Source of the DNA: Brienomyrus brachyistius
Taxonomy: Eukaryota > Chordata > Actinopteri > Osteoglossiformes > Mormyridae
Reading direction: 5' to 3'
DNA length: 64,000 bases
Assembly (NCBI RefSeq): GCF_023856365.1
Contig: NC_064554.1
Span: forward strand, 2,409,001 to 2,473,000
Shown piece by piece: positions 23,457 through 36,000 of this stretch. Under the pieces are notes generated by a model. That model was not told the origin of the DNA. It saw nothing but the letters and a program-made list of their open reading frames with translations, and ran no database searches. Position 1 is the stretch's first letter; every line of letters begins with the position of its first letter. Made by a program: the position numbers and the translations under genes.

Positions 23457-26400
23457 TCAGTATCGCCCTCCCTGAGACATTACAGGGGGGTGCATGGCCA
23501 TTGGTGGTCTTGGTGGTCCTCCCTGATAAGGGGGGACCATCGGGGGGCCCTGCCCATATGGGGGCATCCCACCTGGCAGATAACCCGGTATCCCTTGGGG
23601 TGGAGCTCCATACTGACCTGCAACGAAGAGGGCAAAACGTCACATAGCAGCATCCCGGCCTGGCGCGGATTAGAAATAGCAGAAGGGAGAGACAAGGATG
23701 GTGATCACGTACCATGGATAGGGGGCCTCATTCCGGGCTGCTGAGGGGGCATCATGGCCCCCATCTGCGCCACCGGCGGGGCCGCCATGTGTGCCGGGCC
23801 CGGCCTAGGGATGTTACGTTGGTACCTAGGCAGCTGGGCCCGCATCTCCTCCTACCGGGGACAGAACCAAAAACAGACAGATGCTAAGATACTAGCAGGA
23901 TCACAAAGTGAAATACTGGAAGACTGAAGGGATGTGGGGGGGCAGTTTATTAAGTGAATGAAACATCAGGATTATTCACTAGGCACTGACATTACAGGTA
24001 CATTACTTACTGTTAAAGGGTAAAATGTAAGGCGAATAAGGCCGTGTGAAACTTACCAGTGAGATATCCTCATCAGGGTGGATCAACTTACTGGTTGCAC
24101 TCGTGGTAGTGAGGGTGGCAGGCTTACTTGTCACAGTGGCTGGCGGCTTGGACACTGTGCTACCGGCATTAGCGGCCGAGGGGCTGGACTGCGAGTACGC
24201 TGGGAAGGTGGCTTTCGGCGGGTCGGCGGACGTCGCGACTGCGCCCATGCCCAGGGGCTTGAAGTCTGTGCCGACCGGGGCCGACGCCGCCTGCTGCGCC
24301 TGAGAAGGGGGAGGGGCACAGGATGAGCCAGCCAATTGAATTTGCCACCCAAATGCTGCTCCAGAGCAGAATGGCGCCCTTGCACTGCTACAGTGACACA
24401 CACTAATCTGTATATCTGGGGCTATTCTGTACGCGCAAATTTCGAACAAGGTCGTGTGTGTCGCCCCCTACAGGATAACAGTGTGAAAACATCAAGGGAA
24501 AAGCACGCAGATGCAGCAGGGGATACAGACGCCACATGTTTATAGAAGTGTTTCCTACAGGAAAACCTGCTACTTGACAGAGCAATATTTGCGCATCACA
24601 GGCTCGTGCCACTAGGGGAGCTCTTGCTCAGATCACAAAACTGAGTTTCCCGCCTACTTGGGCTGTGCAGAGAAACGATGTCTTAGCAGGTGCTGACAGA
24701 CAGCCTGCAGCTGGAATGTGAGACCCCACATGCAGCCCGACTGATTGGCACGTGCCGACCACACGCAACGAGGCAAGGGATACATTTCATCCCCCAAGAC
24801 TTCGTGGCTCATATGCCAAGAAACTATCCTGACGCCAAGTGTACGACCAGCACCTCTGTCTGACAAAACTATCAAACATGTTCAAACACTGTCACACAAA
24901 GCAGACATAATCTGCACCCCAGGCAACCGAGCCAACGCGAGTGTGAGGCCACATTCAGGGAGCACAAGCTCATATTACATACCTGTACTTGTCCTGCACT
25001 GGGGAACAGCGGCTTTGTGACGGCAGGTGGGGCTGTTGTCGTCGTGGCTACAGGCCCAGCAGGCCTACTGAGCATGCCCTGAGCTGTGACAGGGGGCCCG
25101 GGGGCCATATGGCGATTTGCTGCCCTGTGGTCCATGGGAGGCGGCATACCTGTGCGGGGAGAAGAGGCCACATGAAGAGAGAACTACAAACATGGAGATC
25201 AAACAGGCCGACTGAGAACAAGGACGACTCACCTGGCAGCATGCCTGGCATCATCGGGGGCATCCCAGGTCCATGGTGCATCAGACCACCCATATGCATC
25301 ATTCTTAAGATTCAGAAAGACCAGACTATGTAATACACCAGCAAGATAAAGGCACCCCCCCCCCAGCCTGTGCATACCACAGCAGAAGACCTACCCGGGA
25401 GGCATGCCTGGCATTACAGGGGGCATTCCTGGCATCATGGGTGGCACGCCTGGCATCAGGGGAGGCATAGCTGCAGAGCATGCAGGGCAAGAGGGTTACT
25501 TAGCTTTTACAGGCACACATATGAAGAATGAAGCGATAAATGATTCCGTACCTGCATAGCCCCCGGGATGCATGCCTGGGGCGCCGTGGACAGGGGACAC
25601 CCCCGGCTGGGTCATTGGGGGTATGTAGCTGGGTTGGGGCTGCGTGACAGGCGTCTGGAATGAGGGCCCGGGCTCGTCGTCCTCATAATCGTCCGAGTCG
25701 TCCTGGTTGTTCTGCTTCTTCTTCTGACTCTCCGCTGCAAAACAGGGCATGGCATCCTTTTAAAGGAGAGTTCTAACACAGACGGAAGGGAGCCAACGTC
25801 CAGCCCCGATTCGGAGTCAGCCCTGTCAGGGGACACCTGTGGAACCACAGATACCTTGAGTTTTTTGTTCCAGCACACGTCTTCGCTCCTCCATATCCTT
25901 CTCTGGAATTCCTTCCATGCCATAGATCTCCAGTTCGATGTCTGTCCTCCCCGGTATTGCATTAGGGACCCCATCTATGGTTTCCTTATGGACCTGTGTA
26001 CCGGCGTACATGATCAGCCTCACAAATATCAGCAGGAAAAACAACAAGCCACACAGCAGATGGAGTTACCGTACCTGCATACAGTGGATGGCTAAACCAG
26101 GTCCCGTATATAGCTTCTTGTGGCATATGTGACATTTGAAATGCTTTGCCTTTTGGTGTTGGATAAGAATCTTCTCATCGTCGAAATCCCGGTTGCAGTA
26201 CCTTATTGCTCCAAATTAAGGTTAAAAATATGCGCGGATAAAATCATATTGTATATTTACACCCCACGTGACTGCAGTGATTGCTTTAACTATAATCTGG
26301 AGTCAGACGAGCTGCTGAAAAGCACCTTGTACTCCGAACATACAGCGCCTGTAATTTCTAGGACGAAATTGCGTGATACACCAGAAACATTACATCTTTC

Positions 26401-26822
26401 GTTTCATAAACATCTTACTCAAAACGGGTGATGTGAAACACACAAAAAGAAAACGTACCACAATTAAATAAAAAATGCGTGTAAACTTTAGTTAACGTCT
26501 AGAGAAGGCAATTAATTACGACGTTAATCAGCTAGCACATCGCTATCCCATTCAATGGGAGAAATCATGTACACCATTTTCTGAACAGTTTATAAATGCA
26601 TAGGTTACAAGTACACAAGAAGCTGTCGAAATTCCCTTTAAATTTTAGTACACCTAAACAAATACCTGTGAAATTTAGCCACCTCGCTGTCCCCATAAGG
26701 CGCCCATCTGGCCTAACAAACAGTACCTACTAAACATGGTATAGCATTGCCAGCTATACACAGCTTATAAACAAAGGATACCAGCACCACGGCTTCATCT
26801 GCTTCTTCTTTTTGCGTCCCAT
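23457..26822 (-). CDS. znf207: ZNF207/BuGZ, Bub3-binding zinc-finger protein (10 exons, complete)
   Basis: BuGZ binds and stabilises Bub3 at kinetochores through a GLEBS motif and also binds spindle microtubules. Exons (-): 26822-26782, 26201-26075, 25993-25855, 25734-25552, 25470-25395, 25303-25233, 25149-24983, 24299-24057, 23851-23713, 23617-23457; phases close exactly to 448 residues. The start [12 protein letters not shown] is the family N terminus. Exon 2 carries the C2H2 fingers (YCNRDF..., [20 protein letters not shown]), exon 3 the conserved [16 protein letters not shown] block. Exons 5-7 are low-complexity MPG/MPP repeats of the phase-separating type. The GLEBS region spans exons 8-9 ([10 protein letters not shown] then [13 protein letters not shown]). 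It is transcribed away from the C17orf75 orthologue and nothing looks broken. Exons 5 and 6 are short and could be alternatively spliced (inference). Confidence 0.96.
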
Positions 26823-27414
26823 GTTTCTTGGTTAACGCTCTTTAAAAGAGGGGAAATAAGAAGGTATAAATATAAAAATGAGTCGACCACCACAGAAGAT
26901 GGCGTATAGTTAACTGGAAGCTAATGACACAACGGATGCCGGGCTTACCCACAATGCACTCCGCGCAAGAGGGCTTCACGCATGAGCAGAACCAAAGGCA
27001 ATTTTTTTCCCTATGTGTTTCTCATATGACAAATGCATTAAAAGACAACTATACACATAGTTGATATAGTTGTTGATAATAATAATAATAATAAAATACT
27101 AATAATAATAATAATATAAATCATGTTTAATACCTACATCGCACGTAAAACTGGTGACGAGTTTCCTACGCTGTTAATAAGTACTAGAAAATGTTATCAT
27201 AATTATTATTAAAATGCTGTATATTCTACTGAATCTGTTCTGGATCCAGTGAACGCCTTGAAATCATTTGGAAGTGCGGAATCAATGTAAGATAAGGTGT
27301 GTTGAACACGGATGTTTTAGGAGACGGACCACAGAGGGCACAGATGATCATACGTCGCCAGTTAACGTCTCTGAGCAGTAACTACAATACAGTAATTATT
27401 CTTCACTGACAAAA
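26823..27414. promoter_or_regulatory. Divergent promoter interval between znf207 and C17orf75 orthologue
   Basis: Only 592 bp separate the two start codons, which face away from each other. As I recall, the same head-to-head pair exists in human 17q11.2, which supports a shared bidirectional promoter. A short (AAT)n run lies at 27077-27115. Transcription start sites cannot be placed from sequence alone. Confidence 0.6.
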
Positions 27415-30400
27415 ATGTTTACTTCGCAGACGTCTTCTTTTCAAGACTCAATCGACGTGGAAGAAAAGGAAACGGATTTTGACAATGAAGAAATATCACA
27501 ACAAATAAACTGTTATTATGCCGTCTATTTTTATGAAACCACAAGGTATCGACAGTTTTTATTTTACTATACGATAACGGAACCACTTGCATAAATTGCA
27601 GCTGAATATAAACATGGTTGACAAGTTAGAAATATTATGAATGATGCCTTCAAAGAGGTGATGTTGTCATTAATGATGGAAATATCACTCATCCATCGGT
27701 GTCGATACGTCTTTGGTTATTAGCTTGAAATGTAAACTTTCTGTGCAACAATTATATCAGTGACAATTGTGTACCTTTGAAAAAGTAGCTCTCAAATCCG
27801 CTCTTTTGATCCGAGCGTTTCGTTCGAATTGAATACAAATTAGTATTTAAATTGTATTGTATATTATTTGTATAAATGTTGCTAGCAATAAAAGATATCC
27901 AGATCGGCGTGGATAACTAATAAGCTTATTTGGTTTTATATATCTATCCGTCCATCTTCTACCTTGGATCTAGCTAAGGCACCATAAGGGCATAAGGGCA
28001 CCATATCCTTTCCCAGGCAGCATAGGGCACACGGCTGACGTACACTCTGGACAGCTGGGCATCCAATTATAATTAATTTACCTTTAATTTGCAATATTGT
28101 GACACTGCACTAAGTTACTGGAGTATGACAATGTTTTACTAGCAAATGACCCATATAACTGAATTTACGTGAAATGTGCCGTTTAGATCGGAGTCGGCAG
28201 AAGAGAACGAGACCAAGAGCCACCGAAGGACAGAGTCCACGACGAGCCAGGATGACGGCAGGTAGAGATCGATGATCGCAGTTGTCGGTACATTATGCTG
28301 CATTACGACAATGACTAGTAATCATGCTGCGCACGAGCGTCACTAGAGATTTATGAAAAGGGGGTTAAGTCTTCACTAGGGGGTCTTATCTTAATGAAAA
28401 CGAATGAGAACATACCATTGAAACTAATAAGTATACATTTATTTGAGGTGGGGGGGTTGCCTTGTTCCCCACACTGTCAGAAACAATCACTTGTCACTGG
28501 GGTTTTACCCTCATGGGTCTGGGAATTGTAACTTGGGTATAGATAAATTAGATAAATGTACGTTTTAAGGTACAGAAATTGACTCTGATGAATATTTTTG
28601 TACCATTGGGGGGACATTAATGTTGTTTGTACCTTGGGGAACAAAATTGTACCAGGACTTGACGCTTTTGCTGACAGTGCAATACACAAATAAAAATGTA
28701 GCAATATATTATTAGCATACATTCTGTGCTTATGGCTGTTGTTCATGTACGCCCCGCTTGACTTGCTGAATTTGCCCTTGTTCATGCACCTGCCCCTTCG
28801 CCGCTGGCTCTGGGCACCCCAGTCTCTCCCTTGTGGATACCAGTTTGCCTTCAGAAGCTGAGCCTGAGCTACGCAGCTATATCTCCAGGCGGCTGAGCAA
28901 GGGCGCCCTTCTCGGAGGGATGGGCAACATTGCCACAGTGGAGCTCAGGTGACATCTGCCGCTGTCGCCATAACACCTCATACACTGTGGCTTTAGCTCT
29001 GAATATTCTTGCTAAGTCATCTTTGAGAGCCCTGCTCAGGAAGCAGCAGAGAGGCTCTGAGACCTGAGCAAGCGGCTTTTGTTCATTGGGTGTTGTTTTG
29101 TGGGGGGGGGGGTTCAGTGTGCCGGAGGAGGCGGTGGGCTGTTACTGCTGCCTCCTGGAGCAAGGCGAGGGGCAGGACGGCGACGGCTACGTGGTCTGCT
29201 TGCTGGGGGGGTGCGAGAAGGGCCTTAATTTATATCCTTTCTCAGAGTGACAGCTTTGGACACACAAAACAGAACCGATGGTCAGTAAGTCTATAGCAGT
29301 TTGTGCATTGAAATCAGACAAGACACGCTGTAGACAGAACGTTGATGGTAAAGTGAGGTTCTGCTGGTACTTCCTGTGACCTTAACTGAGTGCACATTCA
29401 GACTAGAGCTGGACAAGTATGTGCAAGGGCTACAAAGCAACCTGAGCTCTGAGGTAGGTGCTCCGGTGTCCCGGAAGGTCAAACCATGGAGATCTTGTCT
29501 CCTTTTTAATGATTCATGCACCACACCCTTGTGAACAATGCCATTCCCCACACCATAAAAAAAATGGTAGTAACCCTGCACTGATAGCATATGATAGCGT
29601 GTCTCAGAGCTGTGCAGCTGTACCATCATATGGGATTCATGTCACCAGGTTTCACGTCAATTTCCCAGCTGCAGAATCTGGAGACGGAGATCAGGCCCTA
29701 CCTCAGCCGCTGGTATGAGGAGTCCGTCATGCACATTCACAGGGTGGTGCAGCTGATGCAGGGGGAGGTGGCCTATCTGCTCCATGCCGTGAGTGACCTT
29801 TGACCTCGTCGGCCCACATGCAACATGTGGAGCCAATCAGAAAGCGGCAGACTGGCCTCCACATTCTATGACATTACATGATTAATTTCCTGTTGCCCGC
29901 CTTGCTGTCATCTGTTGTTAATCTGGAACAATAGTCTGCTGTCACTTGTCACATATCAAGTGGGTTGTCACTGTGCCTGTGATCGTAAGGGGAGCCGCTG
30001 TCGGTCAGCACACTTGGTGCAGTGTGGTGCTTAACAGGCCTGGTCTGGGTCTCTCAATGTTGAAGGCACTGAGTCACACAAACGTGGATGTCATAGATGC
30101 GGACGAGAGAACCAAGGCGGACATCACCAGGTGAGAGAAGATGCCACCGTCTCACACACACCCATACGTTTCTATTCATATCTTTGTGGGGACTGTCCAT
30201 TTTTATGAGCAAAACCCTAATCCCAGCTATGATGACCTTAACCATAAGTAACCAAACAAAATAAGACTTTCGACATTTTAAGTTTTCAACCGCAGTCACA
30301 GATTATACACAGAGTATAATTAAGGTTATACTTGTGAGGAATGAAAAATGTCCCAAGGAAAAAAAGTTACTTGCTTTATCACTTTGTGGAGAAATATGGT

Positions 30401-31185
30401 CCTCACAAAGTAATAGTTACAAACACACACACAGGATTCATGTTCCAAATTTTTTAAGGCCCTTGTTGTGCCCCCCCCACCCACCCCCCGAATAGCAGTA
30501 GCTGGAGGAAGGGTCAGCATACAACTATAAGACAGCAGGGGGAGCCAGAGACCTATGAATGTGTTAGAGTCCATGTGAAATTATAGGGGCAGGAAAGCTT
30601 CAGTACCTTTTAAACACCACCCCCCCCAACCCCACTGCAGGTTCATCAAGGCAGCCAGTCTGCAGGGCCTGGCCCCAGAAGAGGCCACCACTGCCTCCCT
30701 CTGCAAGGCCGCCCCGGCGGAGCTGCGGTCCAACCTGCTGGTAGACTGCTCTCGCACCCCCCCTCTTTTCACCAACGCAGGTGACCCCCGTCCCCCCGAT
30801 CGCTGCTCCCGTCAGCGGCGCGTCTCTAAGCACCCGTCCGACCAGCCTCTCATTTCCTCCGCAGTCAGCAACCGCTTCTGCGACGACTGGATCCAGGCGT
30901 TCCTGAATGCGGCGGAGCGCAGCAACCCCTTCCTGCTGCGACAGATCCTGGAGAACTTCAAGCTGAAGGTGCGTGTCGGCCGGCAGCCTTACTGGATAGA
31001 CTGGTGCGGCGAGTAGAGCTGTGGCTTCACGTGCCGGAGAAGAGAAGTCTCATGTGGCGTCAGAAGCCTCAATTCATTATTCAGAGTCAATTCATAATTC
31101 AAAATCGACTGTCATTTGAATAGATGGCATCACCTGCTTGGAAACCAACCTGCAAGACTCCCAGCTAAACACATCTAAGCAGTGA

Positions 31186-31250
<65 letters not shown>

Positions 31251-31540
31251 GAGGTTTTATACGTTTGATGTGAGCCTGAGAGTTCAATACCCCCTGCTTC
31301 ATGCACTGTCGCCACCTGCAGGCCATCCAGGACATGAACAACCTGAAGCGATTCATCCGCCAGGCTGAGATGAGCCACTACGCCCTGTTCCGCTGCTGTC
31401 TATTCCTGCAGGCCTGCGGCAACGGGGACGTGCTGCTGCGCAACGCACGTGCCGAGCACAGCGGCCTGCCCGAGGCCTGTGACATCATTCGCGTGCTGGA
31501 GGAGTTCCTGTGCGAGCAGGCACAGGGCGCCCCCTACTGA
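27415..31540 (+). CDS. c17orf75: C17orf75 / Njmu-R1 orthologue (10 exons, complete)
   Basis: In mammals this protein is a partner of the WDR11-FAM91A1 complex in endosome-to-Golgi vesicle tethering; that role is from family knowledge. Exons: 27415-27545, 28187-28261, 28823-28948, 29118-29246, 29402-29453, 29669-29788, 30066-30130, 30641-30780, 30865-30968, 31322-31540; phases close to 386 residues, near the mammalian length. Landmarks: acidic N terminus (MFTSQTSSFQDSIDVEEKE), exon 3 LRSYISRRLSKGALLGGMGN, exon 4 VGCYCCLLEQGEG, exon 5 LELDKYVQGLQ, exon 9 NRFCDDWIQAFLNAAERSNP, exon 10 NNLKRFIRQAEMSHYALFRC and a C terminus EEFLCEQAQGAPY. The exon 4 donor (after TCAGA) gives a few residues more than I expect. 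No known catalytic domain. Confidence 0.93.
30165..30435. repeat. CA-associated dispersed repeat, copy 2
   Basis: In the intron after exon 7 of the C17orf75 orthologue. It carries ATCTTTGTGGGGACTGTCCA and CTTAACCATAAGTAACCAAA and ends in GGTCCTCACAAAGTAATAG followed by (CA)n. Confidence 0.65.
31191..31246. repeat. (TA)n microsatellite
   Basis: About 27 TA units in the last intron of the C17orf75 orthologue. It produces a spurious Ile-Tyr ORF on the minus strand. Confidence 0.9.
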
Positions 31541-33003
31541 GCGGCCAGGGGAAGCACATTTTATCGGCACATCCCAGCACCGGGGAACTGCTGCATTCCC
31601 CACAATATCTCAGTAAAATATGTATATATTTATTTGTGTATTTAAGGTTGAAGAGATTGCCGTGTGTGTAATCTAAATTAATCTGACACTGACAAGATGG
31701 TGACTCTCACTACAGCATGTAACCGTGTTCCGCAGCAAAAAGAGAGGCAGCCCAGGCGTCTCTTGCTCTTGGTAAAAATGCTTCTGCACAGACAGGTTGG
31801 CCCAGTCCACCAGAAACCGGAACATTCTGTCACTAAGTTACAACGTTCCATTTTACTGCAGTTCGCCAAATCGCATATAAAGACTGATCGACTTCACATG
31901 GTCCTGGGCAATAGTTCCTCAGGGGGGCATTATTCTGATTTTTATCATTATTAACTTTCTTGGTTTTGTGTGCAAAATAAATGTGACAACACAACCTTTC
32001 ACGTGTAAAATATCTGTATTGTAGCAAATCATCCCTTAATATGAAATCTATAGACAAAGGTATATTGTACTTGAAATATACACACACAGACACACCTGTG
32101 AGGGCACATGTAATGTGATCCCTGTGGCAGGGATTCCTTGGCTTGCTTGTATTCAGTTGTGATTTATCGTTGTATATAAATGTTGCACACATGCTGTACA
32201 GATCTGGCTGTGAAATGCTTGTACTTTATTTACAGGAAGTCCTGTGCACTACAGTTTTCTCTCTGAAGGAATAATGAAGCTGTTGTATATTATAGGAGCA
32301 GGAACCGTATAAAAACCCACAGTTTCACGATTACTGAAAGGTTTACGTTTACAGCATTTAATTTGGCGTGATTTGTCTTCCCTGTGGTGATTTAATTTAC
32401 ATGTGGCTCTCCTCCACTAGTGGGGAATGTTTAGATGTGAAGCCCTGTGACATGTTCTTGGGGGGGAGACGCAGAATCTCCAACAGCAGCACAAAGCCCC
32501 CAGCGTGCCCTCCGCACCTCCTCTGCTTCCCGTTCGTTTGTGTCGCCTTGTCACTCATGAAGGAACAGTAATAAAAATTAACCATCTGTCTCTGGTCTTG
32601 TTTTATTCTTCAAACCGATCCAGGTATTTTAAATGTGTCACTGTGCTCCTTGGAGAGGATATATGCAATGTATCTGGAACCCTGGCGCTCAAAAAGAAAG
32701 ATAAGATGTCTTGCAGCATAAGAAACACACCCAAATAAAGTGTTTTTCAAAAAAAACCAAGTTACAGCCAATAACTAATATTTCAGATCATCAGCATAGA
32801 TCATAAAGGTTTTATGGGGTATTAAATGGTGCTGATTCCCCTGTAATTCAGCCCCATAATTATTTGGACACGCTAATTAAAACCTTGAAGGTTATATTCT
32901 GATATAACTAAAACACTGGACTATTCTCATTTAGGGTTTGAGCTGATCTGCTATTCCCCCAGTCCTCCCCAACCTGATCTGATCAGTGTCCTCTTTCTGC
33001 CAG
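31541..33003. other. Convergent 3' region between C17orf75 orthologue and PH-adaptor gene
   Basis: No coding exon was seen. Plus-strand AATAAA hexamers occur at about 31976, 32570 and 32734; the last is followed by an A-rich run. The mRNA may therefore end anywhere from about 0.45 to 1.2 kb after the stop. Minus-strand signals for the opposing gene are not obvious. Confidence 0.4.
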
Positions 33004-36000
33004 TCAGGAATCTGAATATCTTCTTCTGTCCCCAACCACTTGATCATACAGGAAGGTGTCTTGTGGTGACCTTTCCTCGTCACAGATGTCATCTGCAACA
33101 AAAGCCATACCCAGCAGGTACAGGTCAGTCTTCCCAGGATGTGGGGATTTTAAAGTGCCTGCCATTAGCTCACGGGAGTTTTATGTTGAACAAAAATGTT
33201 CTGACAGCAGAATAAAAAATGAAAGATAACCAATCAGATTGTATGAGGAGGGTCCAACCAATTAGACATCTTGGTCCCGCCTCCTCTACAATCTGACTGG
33301 TTATCTCCCTGAACCAGTCCCTTTCCAATCTGTCCTCAGAACCTTTTTGTGCAAGTTAAAGTCCCATGAGGCTGGCATTGTTTACAGCCAAAAGCAGTTT
33401 ACATTTTACAGTAATAACTGCATATATTAGTAGTATGAAACAACATTTGCTTCCAAGCAGGTTGAGTAATCTGCTAATATACACTTTGCAGTTGTATCTG
33501 TTCATCATTTTTCTAGGAGTGGGAAGAAAGTCACATGAGTCATGTACGGAAGTGTCTATTATCTTACCAAGGCTCTGTGCAGACATGGTCCACAGCCGAG
33601 GCTTTGGGACGTCGTAAATGCTCTCTGTGGATTGTAGGCATCGTAAAGTTGGTACGAGGAGAGAAAAACAAAATGAGAGGAAAAGGTCAGTGTATAAGCT
33701 GGTCTGGGGGTAACAACTGCATTTTTGCTATACTCTCCAAATGAAATCAGCAGTGTCCAGCAATCGGTTCAGGCGACATCTGTGGCATTGTGCTGTGTGA
33801 TCAAACTGCACATTTCAGAGTGGCCTTTTATTGTGGGCAGTCTAAGGCACATCTGTGCGATATTCATGCTGTCAAATCAGCACCTTCATATGCCACACCT
33901 GTGAGGTGGGACGGATTATCTCGGTAAAGGAGAAGTGCTCACTAACACAGATTTAGACAGATTTGTGAACAATATTTGAGAGCAATGGGTCTTTTGTGTA
34001 TGTAGAAAATGTTTCAGATCTCTGAGTTCAGCTCATACAAAATGCAAAAAAACCCGAAAGTGTTGTGTTTATATTTTTGTTCAGTATAAAATCCAAACTA
34101 TATAAACACTGGTTGAGGTTGATGGTGCTACAGCCCAGACTCACTAGGCCTAAACTCCACTCAGCAGCCCCCTGCTCTGAGAGCCATTCCTGTATGAATG
34201 GAGAGCCAGCCTGCCCTTCTGCTCCACCGTGCATGTTGTCAGAAGAAGTCCCACCTGACCAGAAGCTGGTCACCTTCCTGTAAGATATTGGGACGTCATA
34301 GATGGCTTCTGCCGACTCGTCCTCCTCGGCGGTGACAACATCGCCCTTCGTGTCTGCAGAGAAACCACAGGTCAGCTTGGTGAGCTCGTAAAAATACAAG
34401 AGAAGGCAAACGTACATGAAGGGTTATCAGGATGCAAGAACTCAGCACTTAAGTGAAATCCAGATGCTTTATATTGAAATGGTAGTTTACAAATCCTGTC
34501 CTAGCTCAAAGTGTCCTCCCTTACATGGACCATATGGCCACCGGAACATAACGTAAATAAATCTTAAACATGCATCAAAATGGCACATCACTACTGGCAA
34601 TGTCCATGATTATTAATAAGTAATGTCTCTATGAAAATTCATTATAATATCAGGTTATTCATGGATTGCTTCTTACACACATCTTACCTCTAACAGAATC
34701 TAGCTAGTAATTGAAGTTTTGGCAGCAGTACAGTAAGCAAATGTAAAAACACAAAAACATGGGACAGAAATCAAGACGCATGTAGGAAGATCTCATCTTC
34801 TTGAGAAATCTTGAGCAACTAATGAAAGTTAACATTAAAGCTGATGAAAGAAAACATGATTTTAGCACAAAACTGACCTTTTATTAAACCCTTCACTTGA
34901 ATCTTTTACTAAATTTTGGGAGACCGAGAAAACAAAGTTAACGTTGAAGCTGCACTCCGGAATGGTGCGATTTGAGCATAAGGAGGCAGAGCTGCACTCC
35001 AGCAAGGTGGGATTTGGGCATAAGGAGGCGGAGCTGCACTCCATCATGGTGCGATTTGGGCATAAGGAGGCGGAGCTGCACTCCAGCATGGTGCGATTTG
35101 GGCATAAGGAGGCGGAGCTGCACTCCAGCATGGTGTGATTTGGGCATAAGGAGTTGGAGCTGCACTCCAGCAAGGTGGGATTTGGGCATAAGGAGGTGGA
35201 GCTGCACTCCATCATGGTGCGATTTGGGCATAAGGAGGCGGAGCTGCACTCCAGCATGGTGCGATTTGGGCATAAGGGGGCGGAGCTGCACTCCAGCAAG
35301 GTGGGATTTGGGCATAAGGAGGCGGAGCTGCACTCCAGCAAGGTGGAATTTGGGCATAAGGAGGCGGAGCTGCACTCCATCATGGTGCAATTTGGGCATA
35401 AGGAGGCGGAGCTGCACTCCAGCATGGTGCGATTTGGGCATAAGTAGGCGGAGCTGCACTCCGGCAAGGTGCGATTTGGGCATAAGGAGGTGGAGCTGCA
35501 CTGCATCATGGTGCGATTTGGGCATAAGGAGGCGGAGCTGCACTCCAGCATGGTGCGATTTGGGCATAAGGAGGCGGAGCTGCACTCCAGCATGGTGCGA
35601 TTTGGGCATAAGGAGACGGAGCTGCACTCCATCATGGTGCAATTTGGGCATAAGGAGGCGGAGCTGGTCTCTTTATTTACACCCTTTTTATACTTAAACC
35701 CTGCGCCAAGCATTCAGACACTTCTTCCCTGTGACACAATGTGGAGAATTAGGGAGAAATCACACGAGAAAGCCCACGGCAGAGAGAGGACGAGACAAGC
35801 GCATACCGGTTCTGCATAACGGCGTGTCGTAGTTGCTTTCTACTGCCTCTTCATAGTTCGGCTTACAGTAAGTGCTTTCGTAGACACCTGAAGCTGAAGA
35901 TAGACCTGTAAATGTCCAGCCTGTATCAAGTACCACACACTTGGGAGAGATTAGGCAGCCAGGCCTGGACTGTCATCTGTATTTTTCCGGATGTGCTTGC

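Noticed and set aside
24003..25333. Plus-strand ORFs opposite znf207
   Set aside because: Antisense shadows of G/C-rich proline/methionine-coding znf207 exons.
34862..35713. Long minus-strand ORF (283 codons) and parallel plus-strand ORFs of 14-residue repeats
   Set aside because: They are a by-product of the 42-bp minisatellite, whose period is a multiple of 3; both strands are open, and the codons show no selection pattern I can see.
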